From Hermatobates lingyangjiaoensis (taxonomy: Eukaryota; Arthropoda; Insecta; Hemiptera; Hermatobatidae), in assembly GCA_026182355.1 (NCBI GenBank), contig JAPFBL010000070.1, forward strand, positions 1,883,501 to 1,947,500: 64,000 bases of DNA, read 5' to 3'. Shown here one piece after another: positions 1-12,500 of the stretch. A model generated the notes under the pieces. It did no database searches and was not told the DNA's origin. It worked only from the letters and a program-made list of their open reading frames with translations. Positions within the stretch are counted from its first letter, which is position 1; each line of letters opens with the position of its first letter. The position numbers and the translations under genes were made by a program.

Positions 1-915
1 TAATTCCATCAAAATCTCGAGATCAAATTTTTTCAAGATCACTATAATTTACTTATAGTAAAGTTTAAACAATAATATAGTACATATGAAATCTTGATTG
101 GTATAATTAAAACTATTGGTTTATTAGAAGATGAATTTCATGAATAGTTAATGAATAATGAAATTTCTTCTAGTTATATTTAAAACAAAATATTGTATTA
201 ATAAAATTATATGTAGTTTAAATACATAAATATGTTTGTAACATATTTATGTTTGTAACATAAAATATATAATCACAGCAATGTATCATAAAAATACATT
301 GCATAATACTTGCGTAAAGTTGCTTCATCAACATTTATTTTTTTACTTTTCAAACTTATCCTAATATTTTCATTAATTTCAGTATATTATTTTATGGATT
401 ATTTATATTTATGAGGTTTCAAACAATCAGTTTTGATTTGTATTTTTTTGCATTCATGAATACTATATTAGATTCAAAGACGTTTAATACAATTTAGTGA
501 TTTTTTTTTACTATTATTGCAGAAAATGAAATTAATGGTACACGGTTTACACTATATGTCAAGGAGCATGTAGCTAAAAGGTTTTTAAAAACAAAACTAC
601 TATCCTCAGACTGAGAACGAACTGCGATATCCTGGTGTTGGTGCAGACTTTCTCCTGTGTTACTGCACTCCACACAGTTTATAAGTGTAATTTCTTATTG
701 AAGGATGATTTATTCAAAATTATATAGAAACAAACTTTAAATTTCAAAATAAAATTTAAATTACAAACATCTTGAACAGTAGCATAACGCAGATTTCAGT
801 ATAGCGCATGACACAGTGATTTAATATGAATAAAATAAGGAGTCAGGAAATCTGTTGTTAAAAAAATTATATTAAAAACTATTAGCTAGTTTGAAACTCC
901 AGTAAAAAAAACTTA
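1..915. other. AT-rich intronic or upstream DNA, nothing recognised
   Basis: I see no coding segment, RNA gene or clear repeat. It probably lies in the P5CS intron that precedes the 5691 exon, inferred from the gene's orientation. Confidence 0.5.
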
Positions 916-1153
916 CATTATTATTATTATTATTATTATTATTTTATCATCTTTATTTACAAATATACAACTACGCATATTATGCGTAACATGCATATGT
1001 AGTAATAGATTACACAATGACATCGATGCACATGAGCAAAGAATGAAACCCACTGGTTCAACTTCTCCCTTTGGTTTTTTTTTTAAAAAGTACGAGGTGT
1101 ATAAATAAAGTAGTGAGACTGATTTTTTTTTTAAATTTTCTTTTCAAATATAA

Positions 1154-1474
1154 TTACAATGTGATATTGTCACCTTCAAAATAGTTCCCTTCGGAAGCCA
1201 CACAGCGCTGGAGACGGTCCTTCCAATCATTGTAGCATTGCTGGAACTCGGATTCTGGAATGGCCTTCAGCTGGTCGGTTACAGCAGTTTGTATGTTTTG
1301 TAGTGTCCCGAAATGAGTTCCCTTGAGGTGATTTTTCAATCTCGGGAAGAGGAAAAAGTCACAAGGACTCAAGTCTGGTGAATAAGGAGGCTGAGGAGCA
1401 ACAGGAATGTTTTTACTGGCCCTTTCTGAGATCCTTTTGGTCTTGGGAAAGGTTTTTCGGAACCATTTTCGCAC
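1154..1474 (-). pseudogene. Mariner transposase, C-terminal fragment
   Basis: This fragment contains NIPVAPQPPYSPDLSPCDFF, which includes the third catalytic aspartate of mariner DDD transposases, and the downstream LKNHLKGTHFGTLQNIQTA and C-terminal region. It is in a different frame from the N-terminal fragment and joins it at a deletion of a few hundred bases near 1440. The transposase cannot work, though the intact ends could in principle be moved by an enzyme supplied in trans. Confidence 0.88.
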
Positions 1475-1832
1475 AAATTTTTCTCATCTCCAATTCATTG
1501 GTCAAAATGTGATGAACGGAGGTGTGATTCAAATTCAACTGTTCCCCGATCATTCTGACTGTCAAGCGTCGATCTGAACGCACAAGGTTCCGTACTCTGT
1601 TGACATTTTCATCGGTGTTTGCACTTGAAGGCCTTCCGCTTCGTGGTTCATCTTCAACGACTCTCTTCCTTCTGAAATTCCTTAAACCACCGAAAAACCT
1701 GTGCCCTTGATAAAACACGTTCTCCATAGGCCTCCTGAAGTTTTTCAAAAGTCCAAGTTGTCCAAGTCTGAAGCAAAATTTGATTGCACACCGCTGCTCA
1801 ACTTTGAGGTCACTCATTTTTAAAACGCTCAA
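1413..1832 (-). pseudogene. Mariner transposase, N-terminal fragment
   Basis: It starts MSDLKVEQRCAIKFC, the usual mariner N-terminus, and continues through the helix-turn-helix DNA-binding half with EDEPRSGRPS, VRSDRRLTVRMI and the segment KICAKMVPKNLSQDQKD. The first helix-turn-helix carries a short deletion or divergence around residues 25-45. After the KDLRKG segment the frame runs into the deletion that removed the first two catalytic aspartates. Confidence 0.88.
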
Positions 1833-2011
1833 GAAAAAACCATTTCACGAAAACCAACGCTACGGACAAACAAATGACTGTGGCGAGTTCAGATTCATAC
1901 TGGAGGTGCATCACACGTGCACCTGACGCTACTCAAGGCCACGCGTCTCCAGCGTTGCCAGATCGAAAGCGACGTTGCCAGTCTCACTACTTTATTTGCA
2001 CACCTCGTATA

Positions 2012-2539
2012 TTATTGTAATAGCAGATCCCTGGGCCATTTTCTCTTGAGTCGTCTAGGGGGATTCTGCGAAGGTGAGGAGGAAGCAAGGATTCGTACAA
2101 ATAGATTTGGGTGAGAGGAAAGGTTCTTGTGAAATAACCTATAACGATAAGAGGCAAGGTTTTGGATGAATGGAATTTTTAAGTCTTTATGAAGGGTGTA
2201 GTTTTTGACGTAATATGGAGCATTTGTGATAGTGCGGAGGATTTTAGATTGCAATGATTGTATTCTATGAATATTGGATGGTTTTGCACAACCCCATAGT
2301 TCAAGTCCGTAAGTCCAGGTCGGTCGCAGTAATGTTTTGTATAGTAGTACTTTGTTATGTAGCGTCAATTTCGAGTGTTTCCCTAGAAGTCTGTACAGTA
2401 GTAAGAATCGTCGTTTTAAGTCAAGTCTTTTTAGTCGGGTATGAGGATTCCAAGTTAGTCTTTTGTCAATGAAGAGCCCTAAGTACCTGACCATATCTCT
2501 TGTTAGAAGGAGAGCGCTATTCATATATAATATGAGCAA
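2012..2539 (-). pseudogene. Jockey-like reverse transcriptase, C-terminal fragment
   Basis: An open frame of 175 residues covers the thumb and C-terminal region downstream of the RT catalytic core. Conserved pieces are YLGLFIDKRLTWNPHT near residues 19-34, a basic stretch RLKRLDLKRRF, WTYGLELWG near residue 75 and a final LKRKWPRDLL. The catalytic FADD-type motif is absent because of 5' truncation, so it cannot be active. A related 3' end with a similar LKR-x-WPRDLLL terminus occurs at 12.3 kb. Confidence 0.85.
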
Positions 2540-2540
2540 T

Positions 2541-4434
2541 ACAATTCTCTGAAATGATTTTGTATTGTGTGATTTTACTAAAGGTAATAATTACTAAGTT
2601 GTCATAAGTCATAATACTAAAAAGAATGTAGTTATTTAGTGCTTTGTAATTTAAGTGAAGAAAATGGGAATGCTGGTAAGTTTTTTACTATTATTAGTAG
2701 TTGTAAACCTACTAAATTACTATCCATTATAAAACATTTGTAGTTCTAGTAAGTTTTGTAATATTACTAAAACTAATGCATAACCCCTTGTAAGGGGTAA
2801 GTACTCGAGGCAGGTGATTCGGGACACTCAACAAACAATAGAAAAACTTTTACCGCTGGAACCAGCTAAAGTGCTGAGCTTCTTGGAGGCGTTTAAGCTA
2901 AACTTCTGGGGAACTTTAGTACAGACGAGGAGAAGTACAATAGTTTTTTTTTTGAGACGCAGTGCTATAGTCACCCTCAAATAATAATAAAAAAAAAAGA
3001 AAAAAAAAACCCTTGTAAAATTTTCTTCTCAGCCGTAGCATTCTTGAGAATATTGTTTAACTGTAGTGTGAAAACACTATTATCCATCTGACATCCTGAT
3101 AAGTTCGTTAGCATTACTGATCTAAGGGTGGATGATTTTTTTTCATTTCGGAGATAGAATTTCAGTTTCCAACCCTCCAGGTCTGTGAATTACATGACAT
3201 AACTACAATGAAAGTATAACACTACACTACTCTTTGTTTTATCGGAAACTTCACATAATTCAATTTACTAACCGATCAAGTTAGAAACATAGCACTAAAC
3301 TGTCTGACTTTATATAAAATCAATGGGCAAATAAGGGCTTGAAGAGGCTCCAGGCAGTAATGGACAGCTAAATAACTAATTAATTACACTTAACTTTCTG
3401 CACTGTTTCCAAAGCACAACTACATCTAAACGATTAGCCTACAGCTACTTTAGGCGTCAAGATGAGTCTTAATATCAGTTTAACTTCTGTTTAGTAAATA
3501 CTAAATTCATTGATTATGGTTTATTAAATTAAACTCATTTAGTAAATATAATATATAACAATTATATTAAAGATATTTTGAAATTGTATACTCTCAGATT
3601 ATATATACATTAGGGTTTGAATTTATGATATTTATTAATTATCTAAAAACATATTGCTTTAGGCACTTCATTTCTTAATCTATATTTCGAATAAATAAGT
3701 TGGGAATGATATTATTGTTATTAGCAACAAATGTCATTATTCACCATTCTCTATCCATAATCCACTTCATATATCCATCCATTCTATAATCCATATCCAG
3801 TCACTTATTTTTTAAAGTCTGTCCTCATTGTATCGCTAATTACGTATAGTTTTAATATGAATTGTCATAAACAATATTAATTCAATAATATAATTAAAAA
3901 AAATAGTATTAATTATATTATTGTTAATTAGTGCTATTATAGTTTATTATTATAATATTAATTTTATAATTTTAATAGGAATAGTAATTAACGGGCACAG
4001 TTTTAATGATTATCTCATATCAGTGTGTGAGGAATAGAAAACGCAATGGAGGAGACACAAAAAATTTTTATATGGTATTTTGAATTACGAATATCGTCTG
4101 GTAAGATATATTATTGTTTGCAGAGATTTGAATATGATATTTTCTAAAACAATGTAGGTATGTTTTAAGAAAATATGAAGCTATCAAAACATTGAAACTG
4201 TACTTTTTGCATCAATTTCAGATTGTGTAGATATTTTAATCATATTAATGGTTATATAATTATTGTCTACATTTAAAAAAATGTTGTTGGTGGATTTCGT
4301 TTACTTTGGTCTAAATACTAACTTTTGGAGTAACTTTATTTACATGGACTTAGTTTTCACCAAATATTCCAAATATCAAGATTTTACTGCAAATTTGATT
4401 AACCTGTTTTGACTTTATATGTGTTTCTTATCTT
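2541..4434. other. AT-rich DNA with one small retro-insertion
   Basis: Apart from the insertion at 2785-3018 I see no gene or repeat here. It is intronic by position. Confidence 0.4.
2785..3018 (+). mobile_element. Small retrotransposed fragment with ORF tail and 9-bp target duplication
   Basis: A direct repeat cccttgtaa at 2785-2793 and 3010-3018 flanks the insert. Within it, a frame is open from 2796 to 2984 (62 codons, including IEKLLPLEPAKVLSFLEAF) and ends in TAATAATAA followed by an A-rich tail. Duplication, A-tail and a coding end running up to the tail are the marks of a 5'-truncated non-LTR insertion of an ORF2 C-terminus. I could not assign the clade. Confidence 0.65.
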
Positions 4435-5345
4435 CTCAGCCATATGACCACCAAAATCAAATCAGGGCGACTAGTTTAACATGCTGCCCTTTAGCCACTT
4501 TGAATCACTGCAAAATGCTCGAGGTGAACACGCGGAGGCGGCCCCGCACGATATTATGTCGCGAATCAAGTCTTTCATCACTGATACATTGACTTATTAT
4601 CTTATCAGCAGGAGGGGTGGAACTCTATAGCACCGGACACCCGTGAGCCTCTACCGGTAGTGGAAGTAATCTTTTCATTCTTCCTATATCGTATACGTAT
4701 TCCAGGAATGCGTTATGTATTTATCTCTGAATGCCTTTTTGTATGCGCTTGCTACAAACGTTCCCGTCTTGAGTATGAAATGCCACTGTAGCAAGGCGAA
4801 CCGAGCACATTCCTCGAGCACGTGCTTTACTGTCTCAGGGGCTACTCCACATGGAGACATTGGACTTTCAGCTTTCTTAAACCTATGGAGGTATGAATTG
4901 AAGTCCCCGTGGCCTGATAGGATTTTTGGTCGACATGGATAGTCCCATGTGCTCGGAGACGGTCTTCCCAGAAAAAATTTCTTGTCCATCTGTATCTCCT
5001 TCTGCCCATCGTGCTTCCCAGAGGCCTACCGCCCAATTCTTCAGCTCCTGTGTAATCTAACTTCCATGTCCCCGTTAGTCCTTGGTGCCCACACAAGGGG
5101 GAGTCTTTTTTTCAGCCTATATTTTTCCATTTTTAATTTAATTAAAATATCAATCGGCATTTGTCCCACTACGATGTCTAATGCCACTACCGGGCTGAGG
5201 CAGTCCGGTAGCTCTTGGCGACCTTTACCAGGGCTTTTGCTTAGACAGTAAAAGCCTTATATTGCCCTTGTTCATGAAATGCCCCAATAGCGGTGCACCA
5301 TAGCTCACAATGGCGTTAAAGATCGCGTTATAAAGGATGGTGCAG
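4435..5345 (-). mobile_element. Decayed non-LTR retrotransposon, RT/RNase H-side fragment (R1/LOA type)
   Basis: Minus-strand reading gives, in several frames, the C-terminal part of a non-LTR polyprotein. Pieces are a YNAIFNAIVSYGAP segment near 5300, a region resembling the post-RT connection with DIVVGQMPIDILIKL near 5150, a GHQGLTG segment and EELGGRPLGS near 5050-5090, and HGDFNSYLHRFKK followed by CGVAPETVKHVLEECARF with the typical Cys/His zinc-knuckle-like spacing near 4830-4910. Several frameshifts and an internal deletion make it inactive. The clade is inferred from these C-terminal motifs only. Confidence 0.75.
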
Positions 5346-5690
5346 CGTTTGAGTCATTTAAAGAATGAAATGTTATATTTTATGGGGTACAAGGAAAATG
5401 AATGAAATAGCAATCATTTTCCCAAAAAACATACATCTTATAGTCATTAATGAATACAGCTAATGAACTATCAATTAACTTTTGGTGGAAAGAGAAAAAA
5501 TATCAGAAAAAAGTTAAACAGTCTGACCATAGCATGTGACGAGCATCTATAAACCTATTTAGTGGGCTCTTGAAGTGGGTCCGGCAATAAGGCAACTATA
5601 TTAGATGAGATAGTTAATTACTCAAATAATAATGTGTTCAATTACTTCGGGGTTTGTAACAACTTTGTTATGAATAAATTTCTGTTTTAG
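5346..5690. other. Intronic sequence before the 5691 exon
   Basis: No feature was seen other than the splice acceptor with its T-rich tract at 5678-5690. Confidence 0.5.
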
Positions 5691-5900
5691 CACGCCATGG
5701 AAGCAGGGTTCTCCAGACATTGAGACCAGAAGAAAGGGCTTCTTGTATCAGAACCTTAGCCGATCTGCTGATCGAGAAACAAGACCGTATTCTAGAAGCA
5801 AACGCTAAGGATTTGACCGAGGGCTCCCGCCAGGGCCTCGCTAAGCCCCTTCTCTCCAGGCTTTCCCTTTCGCCTGCTAAACTGTCCAGCTTAGCTACAG
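5691..5900 (+). CDS. P5CS: P5CS exon A (start of GPR domain)
   Basis: A pyrimidine-rich acceptor ending tctgttttag precedes the exon and a gtacgg donor follows. The exon enters with two bases of a split codon and leaves with one (G). It encodes the N-terminal GPR helices, including the [17 protein letters not shown] and [10 protein letters not shown] segments, which align with ALDH18A1 just after the kinase-GPR linker. The exon is clearly more GC-rich than its surroundings. No earlier exon was found between 1 and 5690, so the intron before it exceeds 5.6 kb. Confidence 0.93.
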
Positions 5901-7167
5901 GTACGGTACAACTTGGCATTTACTATCTCCACCACACACACAATATACATTACATTCTAACGCATTTTTATTCTAGTAATGCAATATTTTTTTTTTTAAG
6001 TACTCTATTAGATTATCAATACTCACCATCTAATGAAATAAATTTAAAATAAATTGATAGTTTTCTTGTAACTTTTCAGTAGACCTTTAAAAATAAAAAC
6101 AGTGTCTAATCCGTATAGTCAAGAATTTATCTAAAATGAAACGATATCCTGTTATTTCAATAGATATTAAAATCTACACTGATAGTTTAAAACCTCATAG
6201 CATGACAAGGAAAATATTAAATATGTATACTCTTATTCATTGATATACTCAACATCATTGCACTTGGTAATACAAACAATATTCATATTGCACTCAACCT
6301 CTTTGTACGTCGTATGAAGAAATGTTATTGCATAAAGGGCTAATGCTTGTAGACAGCACTTATACAATTGTAGAGTTACCTAAAATGAGTTCAAGAGATA
6401 GTCTGCTGAACCGTAAAGGTAGAAAGAAATAGAATTCTCAAAAATATGTTTAATTCTTTTGTGTTCTATGAAATTGCATTTATTACTGTTTAAATAATAT
6501 AATTTTTTGCGCAGGATATCAATTATATGAAAGAATTAATTTGTTAAAAACAGTAATACTTAAAATCTGTGATAGAGTTCCATTTAAGATTATATGTTTC
6601 ACGCGTTTAAATAATTGTCGATACGTTTCAGAGTAAACTATATAGGTACACAGTAAATAGAAAAATACACCTATGTTCCCTAATTTTTTGTTTAACCATC
6701 ATAGAAGAGAACAGATAGGGACTCTAACAATAGCTAGAAACAACGTTCTCTAACAGATAGAATAACGTTTCGCTCTAAGTGCACTTGAAGAGCGATGGTT
6801 AAAGACCAACAGTTATATATTATATATATATTTCATTGAATAACTAACCATATTTCACTGATGTCATCTTCTTCACTAGTTTATCAAGGTTTAAATACCA
6901 TCTTCTTTCCTTCAGGAAGGAGAGTAAAGAAAATGACATCAGTGAAATACGGTCAGTTATTCAACGAAATATGCTTGAATGAAGGACTACTCCCAAATTT
7001 TACATATATATATGACTTTAAATTACACAAAACACGACCCAGAAAAAAGAATAAAAAGCACACTTACTAAATTCTCAGTATATCAAACTGTTGTTCATCA
7101 TCAGGAGTAGACTAGAAGAGAGGAAGAAGTCAGAGAGATCTCCCCACGTCGAAGGACGGAGCGCGAA

Positions 7168-7210
<43 letters not shown>

Positions 7211-9472
7211 TATAAAACTTTAAATTACACAAAGCACGATACAGAAAAGAGAATAAAAAGAACACTTACAGAATTCAATATTTCGAACTGTTGTTCGTCA
7301 TCAGGAGAGTAGACTAGAAGAGAGGACGAAGTGAGAGAGATCTCCCCACATCGAAGAACGGAGCGCGAATGAAGCAATTCGCGCTTCATTATATATATAT
7401 ATATATATATATAACTTGATAAACGGAAAGACGATCCAAACTGGACACAATAACAGTTCAAAATTGAAGATAGGTAGCACCGAAAGTAAAAGAAACACAC
7501 TCACAGACTCAAATTTTCGAGTAATCCGTCTTCAGGAGAAAGTATATATATACATATATATAACGATACAACGCGATCTCCAAAAAATTTTATTTAGATT
7601 TTGACAGTTACATTTTATTTTCAGTATGCTAACATGATATCTAGTACTATAGATTGCTCCTGCAAGGCCGCTTTTATACTCTGAAAATACAGGAAATTCC
7701 AATAAAGAATGTGTTATTTTCCTTGAAATAAAGGCATATAATTCTACGTCGTATTAAAATTGATACTTATTACATTTATTGTTAAAACACTCTTATAAAA
7801 CCATATATCAAATAAATATTCCACTACTTTGTCAATTAATCTATTAACAATTAATGAATAACAGAAACAATACTACTTTTGTTACTTTAATAAAACAGTT
7901 AGTAAAATGAAATCCATATTAGTATGAAATTTATAACAAAGTCTTTAAGGAACGTGCTTAAAACAGGAAGTGAGTTTTTGAATAAGTTAGAGAAAAACAT
8001 TTTCTATATGCAAATTAAAATTTTGTTTTCCGAGAAAGAAAGTTAAGTGCCCTTGAGTTTGAAAGTTATTAAAACTTTCTTCAAGTCATTTAAAAGTTAG
8101 ACCTATGTAAGATCAAAATTTGTTTTGACGCCCTTAAGTGAGCTTTCTCTATACCTCCCAGGTTTCTTGTTGATTCATCACATATTAACATTACTCTGTA
8201 TGAAAAATATTGTTAATATTAATACATTTTTTGTTCTAGTCCTTCATCCTTGCACATTTTTGTTTATTTGTTTTTAATATTTTTGTGTTTAAACCTTTGA
8301 ATTTGGATTTAAATTATTAAGATCTTTAATATATTTACTATTTGATAATAACCACCACTACTGTGGTGGATAAAACATGCTTTGATATAGAATATATTAA
8401 AGGATATGTTTTAATATATTTATATCCTTAGTCAAATAATAAAATAATTATTTAAAATCGAACATTTTAGCATTGAAATTACATGTATTGTACGTAAACA
8501 ATATTAATTTTTCTTTTAATTTTATTTGAAGTTAGTGTCTAAGGCTCTATAAAATTAAATACCTGATATATCAAATTACCAGATATTAAAATAAAATAAC
8601 TAAAACTGATACAGACGTATTTTTTCATTTATTAATAAATTTTTCACAACAAGATAATAGAAAAGTACTTACAAAAAGGTCGTAAAATAATGAAGTAAAA
8701 GATATTACTAAAAAATTATATCTTTATTTTCATTAAATCTTTAGTTCAACTTATTTTATAATAAAATATATATTTTTTTTAGAATATTATTTTTATAAAA
8801 TGTTATAAATTTTAAAATATTATAAAAATGTGAAAATGTTTCGTAACAATTATATTTACATGTAAATGGGAGCATCAAGTGATTGATTTGGTGTAGCAAG
8901 GTAATCATTCATTAGTTTCACGTGTTTCACTTAATGTGCCATGGTTAATCTAAAACCATGAAATAACATATGGATCATACAGATTAAACACAGTCCATGA
9001 CTTACATATACAAACCATCTCATAAAAATATTAGTACCCACGCTCTCTCGTACACATAATTCATTCTTATTATCTTAAGTGATAAAAATTTGTCTTATGA
9101 TTCCAACAGATATCTTTTCCTTTCACTTTATCATAGTAATTGGATTGTAATAATAATATTATTGCCATAATCTTGATATTAACATATTTACATTCTGTGT
9201 TTTTAAAATTATTAACTAATACATATACTAGACAGTTTAGTAAAAAAAATAAAATAAAAACCAATTTTTTTTGTGCATTATGCATGTTCACATATTTCTT
9301 TTACATTTTAAAAAATAAATATAAAACTGATTTCATATTAAAACCAACTCACATGTCCATGTCACACATGATATAAGATTTGTATAATACATTAATGATC
9401 CAGTGATGCAGCAAATTCAATAAAATTAATTTCGTGATCAAGAATTTTGTTTGTTTATTTGTGTGTGTTTGG

Positions 9473-9515
<43 letters not shown>

Positions 9516-9538
9516 TGTGTGTGTGTGTTTGTGTGGGC

Positions 9539-9581
<43 letters not shown>

Positions 9582-12500
9582 GTGGTGTAAGTGTGTTTGT
9601 GTATGTGTCTATACGTATGTATGTGTTGTGGTGTGATATGTGAGTATATATCAGGGTTGCTAGATTATCATTTTGAAGTGAAAATAGCAATATCTTGTTG
9701 TTTCAGTCTCAGTGAAAAAAAAGAAGTGTATGGGTTTTCCAAACCAATACAAATTAATTCCAATTTTATATAAATTTCCTAATGTTTATATTATTTTACA
9801 CCATGATTTGAGATATCTTCGTTAGCAGGAAACCAACATCCAATAGTTAATTTATTCGTTCTGTCAAGATTCAAAAAATTTTTTTTTACATTCTTAGTAG
9901 TATAAATGATTTATTTACTCAATATTCTATTTAAAAAATACTTTCAAATATCCAAATTTATTGACTGAGTTGACTTGCTAGTCTGGCAAAGAGTAGTGTA
10001 ATATATGTTTCTTTTATGTATTAATATTAAACTTTTCCCTAGTTTATATTATACTTGGTTTAACCAAGAAAGACTCTATTTATAGAGAAGCTATATCTAA
10101 CTTAGTTTATTGAAAACAGTTTTAGTATTTTCTGATCAAATATTGAATCTCCTTGTCTTGATCAAAGTTAACAAAATTGGTATTTGACTGTACCTAGGTA
10201 TGTGTAATTATATAACCTAGATATAATGTTGCATATAAGTAGAAAATCGATTTATCACTATTCTTGTTTAGGTGAAATATGCTATCATTATCTTTGTTGT
10301 TTTAATTTAAGCACAACACCCATCAAAGCGAATTACTTTGCACGAGCAATACATAGTTCCTTTATGGCAGTAGTTCTAACCTCAAAATATTATTGAATTC
10401 TATGGATTTTTAGCATATGAGCATAGTTAGCATTTTTAGCATATGAATAGTTTGACAAATATCTTCTTTGTTTAGACTGGGTGGAGATGTTAAGACGATA
10501 AAATTATCACTTGTGGAATTTATCGTATAAGTCACTTAAGAATGTTCATCTTGCCGTTGATATTATCTCTTGACAATCCCAAGACCCTTTATAGCAAATT
10601 TATGCTTATGTAAAATAAATAGATACAATAAAATATTTTAAAATTAAACATGATATTAGCCATAAATTATTACTTTCTAAAAATTGCTAAAATATATACA
10701 TTCAATTTATTAAATAAATAAATATTTTATTTTCACAGTGGTTGAAATTTTGGAAATTAAAATTATATTTTGAAATAATGATTCTCTTGGGTTATTTAAT
10801 TTGTTAGCAGGAAGACAATCAAATTGCTTAAGCAATGTGTAAAAGTAAGTGTAAAATTGACGTGCCGATGAAATACAAAAACATATTGAAGTGAACGAGA
10901 ATATCAATTTAAATATATCTCGTAAATTATTTTACTAATTATTGATATTTAAATATATATGGCTGGATATTTTTTGTATCCATGGATCATCTGCAGTTTG
11001 CGTGTAATTTTTTAACTACTTCGTTGACCCAATATTTTAGGATAGAAGTTTCAAGTTCATGTCTACCTATGTGATACAAAGTCCAGATGGTTACTAAGTC
11101 GGCTTCAGACTTCAAACCATTCCTCTTTATATTGCATCTTTCATTTATTTCAGTATAATTATTATGATTTGTTTGTTTGGCTGCATTTTATATTACCACT
11201 ATAATTACAAATAGTATTTATTAATCTAACTAAATGTATGCTTACATTTTCATTAAATTAAAATTATTATTATAGTGTACACTGACAGATATACTTTGAA
11301 TCGAGAAATTCATTGTTTGGCTGATATTATGCACTGATTGTTGAAAGCTTTGTCCTGGACTTGCTTGCTCTGCTGATAAACCATTAAAATTGATATTTGA
11401 TCATTATTTTGTTCTTTACTCTGTTGAGAGTAAATTTAGGGACTTTCTCTTTTTTTTTTATATTCAGCAGAATTTATTGCAAATAATGTCAACATATTTT
11501 TAGCTTGAAGAGGTTTAGCGAATATTAATCGTTTAAAATTTTGCAAAGCTTTTAAATGTTTTAAGTGAGATCATTAATGTCGATAAAATACATTAAAATT
11601 TCCTAAAGGTTCTAGACAGTTATTTAATTTATCCATAGCACCAATGAGAGATTGATTATCATTATTTAGGTTTCATATAATTTAGAAACTAAAGCAATTT
11701 TCATCAAAAATGTATAACATAATTTAATTTTCAAGTATTTGAAAATACTAAACGTTGTTTACGAGACTTGCTTAGGAATATTGCTATCTGGATGACTTCA
11801 ATAGATTTATAATTTTTTTGATTCAATTGTATTACAACTTTTTTAAACCTCAATAATTAGTTTTGAAAATTACTTTTTTTTAAAAAAAAAATATATACAT
11901 TATTAATATAAATGAATTATTTTTGTAGTATCAGATTTTGGAACAATTTGGTGAAGCGTTACACTCACTACTTTCCAACGCTGATCTATGTATTTTATAT
12001 GATGAGAAGCTGAGTTGTACATTTCAGAACACACTTTGTTCTGGAACATACTTCCAGTTGTTATAACGTCGCTAATGTTGTTTAATATGGAAGAAACTTT
12101 TAGGAGTAGACAGGGATATATCAAGCAGTGATAGCATTCAGTCATAGAAAGATTTATATTGATTGGATAAAGTTGGGTGATAAGATCAAAGTAGTCATAG
12201 AATATTCTGTAGTCATCAACGACGTATTGAGTTCTGCAGCAATTATTTATTATCTTTATTACGAATTGATGTAGGTCATTTCTTTTTTTTTTTTAAATTT
12301 TATTTGTTTAAAGTCACAATAATGTAAGTATTACATTACCAGTGACACTGATAACACAGATCTAGGAGGGAACACAGGAGGGAAAAAGCAATCCAGTGAC
12401 TACACTTCCAGGCGTGGGTCTAAGTAGGAAAAAAAATCACTTAGAACAGTTCATAGTAATAAGTCTCTTGGCCACATCCTTTTCAGAGGTCTTATAAGAT

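Larger units (their letters stand above)
1093..2007 (-). mobile_element. Internally deleted mariner transposon (about 915 bp)
   Basis: Terminal inverted repeats start cgaggtgt at 1093 and end cacctcg at 2007, with about 27 of 29 bases matching, flanked by TA at 1091-1092 and 2008-2009 as expected for Tc1/mariner target duplication. Transposase pieces lie on the minus strand. The element sits inside the 3' UTR of a jockey-like element, so it arrived later. It is shorter than a full mariner (about 1.3 kb) because the middle of the transposase is missing. Confidence 0.93.
916..2540 (-). mobile_element. 5'-truncated jockey-clade non-LTR retrotransposon, split by a mariner
   Basis: On the minus strand, 2012-2539 encodes the C-terminal part of a jockey-type reverse transcriptase. 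It contains VRYLGLFIDKRLTWNPHT, then TWTYGLELWG and the end LKRKWPRDLLLQ. The 3' UTR resumes at 1090 beyond the nested mariner and ends in an (AAT)n tail, seen as (ATT)n at 916-943 on the + strand, just after an AATAAA-like motif. The element begins at about 2540, so the endonuclease and most of the RT are missing, as in normal 5'-truncated insertions. I did not find a clear target-site duplication. Confidence 0.85.
7015..7416 (-). repeat. Two tandem 202-bp units with hammerhead-like motifs (retrozyme-like)
   Basis: The sequence starting actttaaattacacaaa at 7015 recurs at 7217, a period of 202 bp. The shared stretch runs through the ribozyme-like motif and the gagatctccccac and cggagcgcgaatga boxes to a (TA)n tract in each unit. 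The copies differ by several per cent. Small tandem units with type I hammerheads match the known layout of animal retrozymes, which are thought to be mobilised by Penelope-like machinery. That assignment is an inference. Confidence 0.65.

Noticed and set aside
4715..5251. Plus-strand open frames at 4.7-5.25 kb
   Set aside because: They are antisense to the decayed non-LTR retrotransposon whose motifs are on the minus strand.
5720..5725. Translation start at the exon A Leu codon
   Set aside because: The family sequence continues upstream to a splice acceptor at 5690; the position is an internal Leu codon in an internal exon.
9349..9690. Open frames with Thr-His and Cys-Val runs
   Set aside because: They are products of the GT/GA microsatellite.
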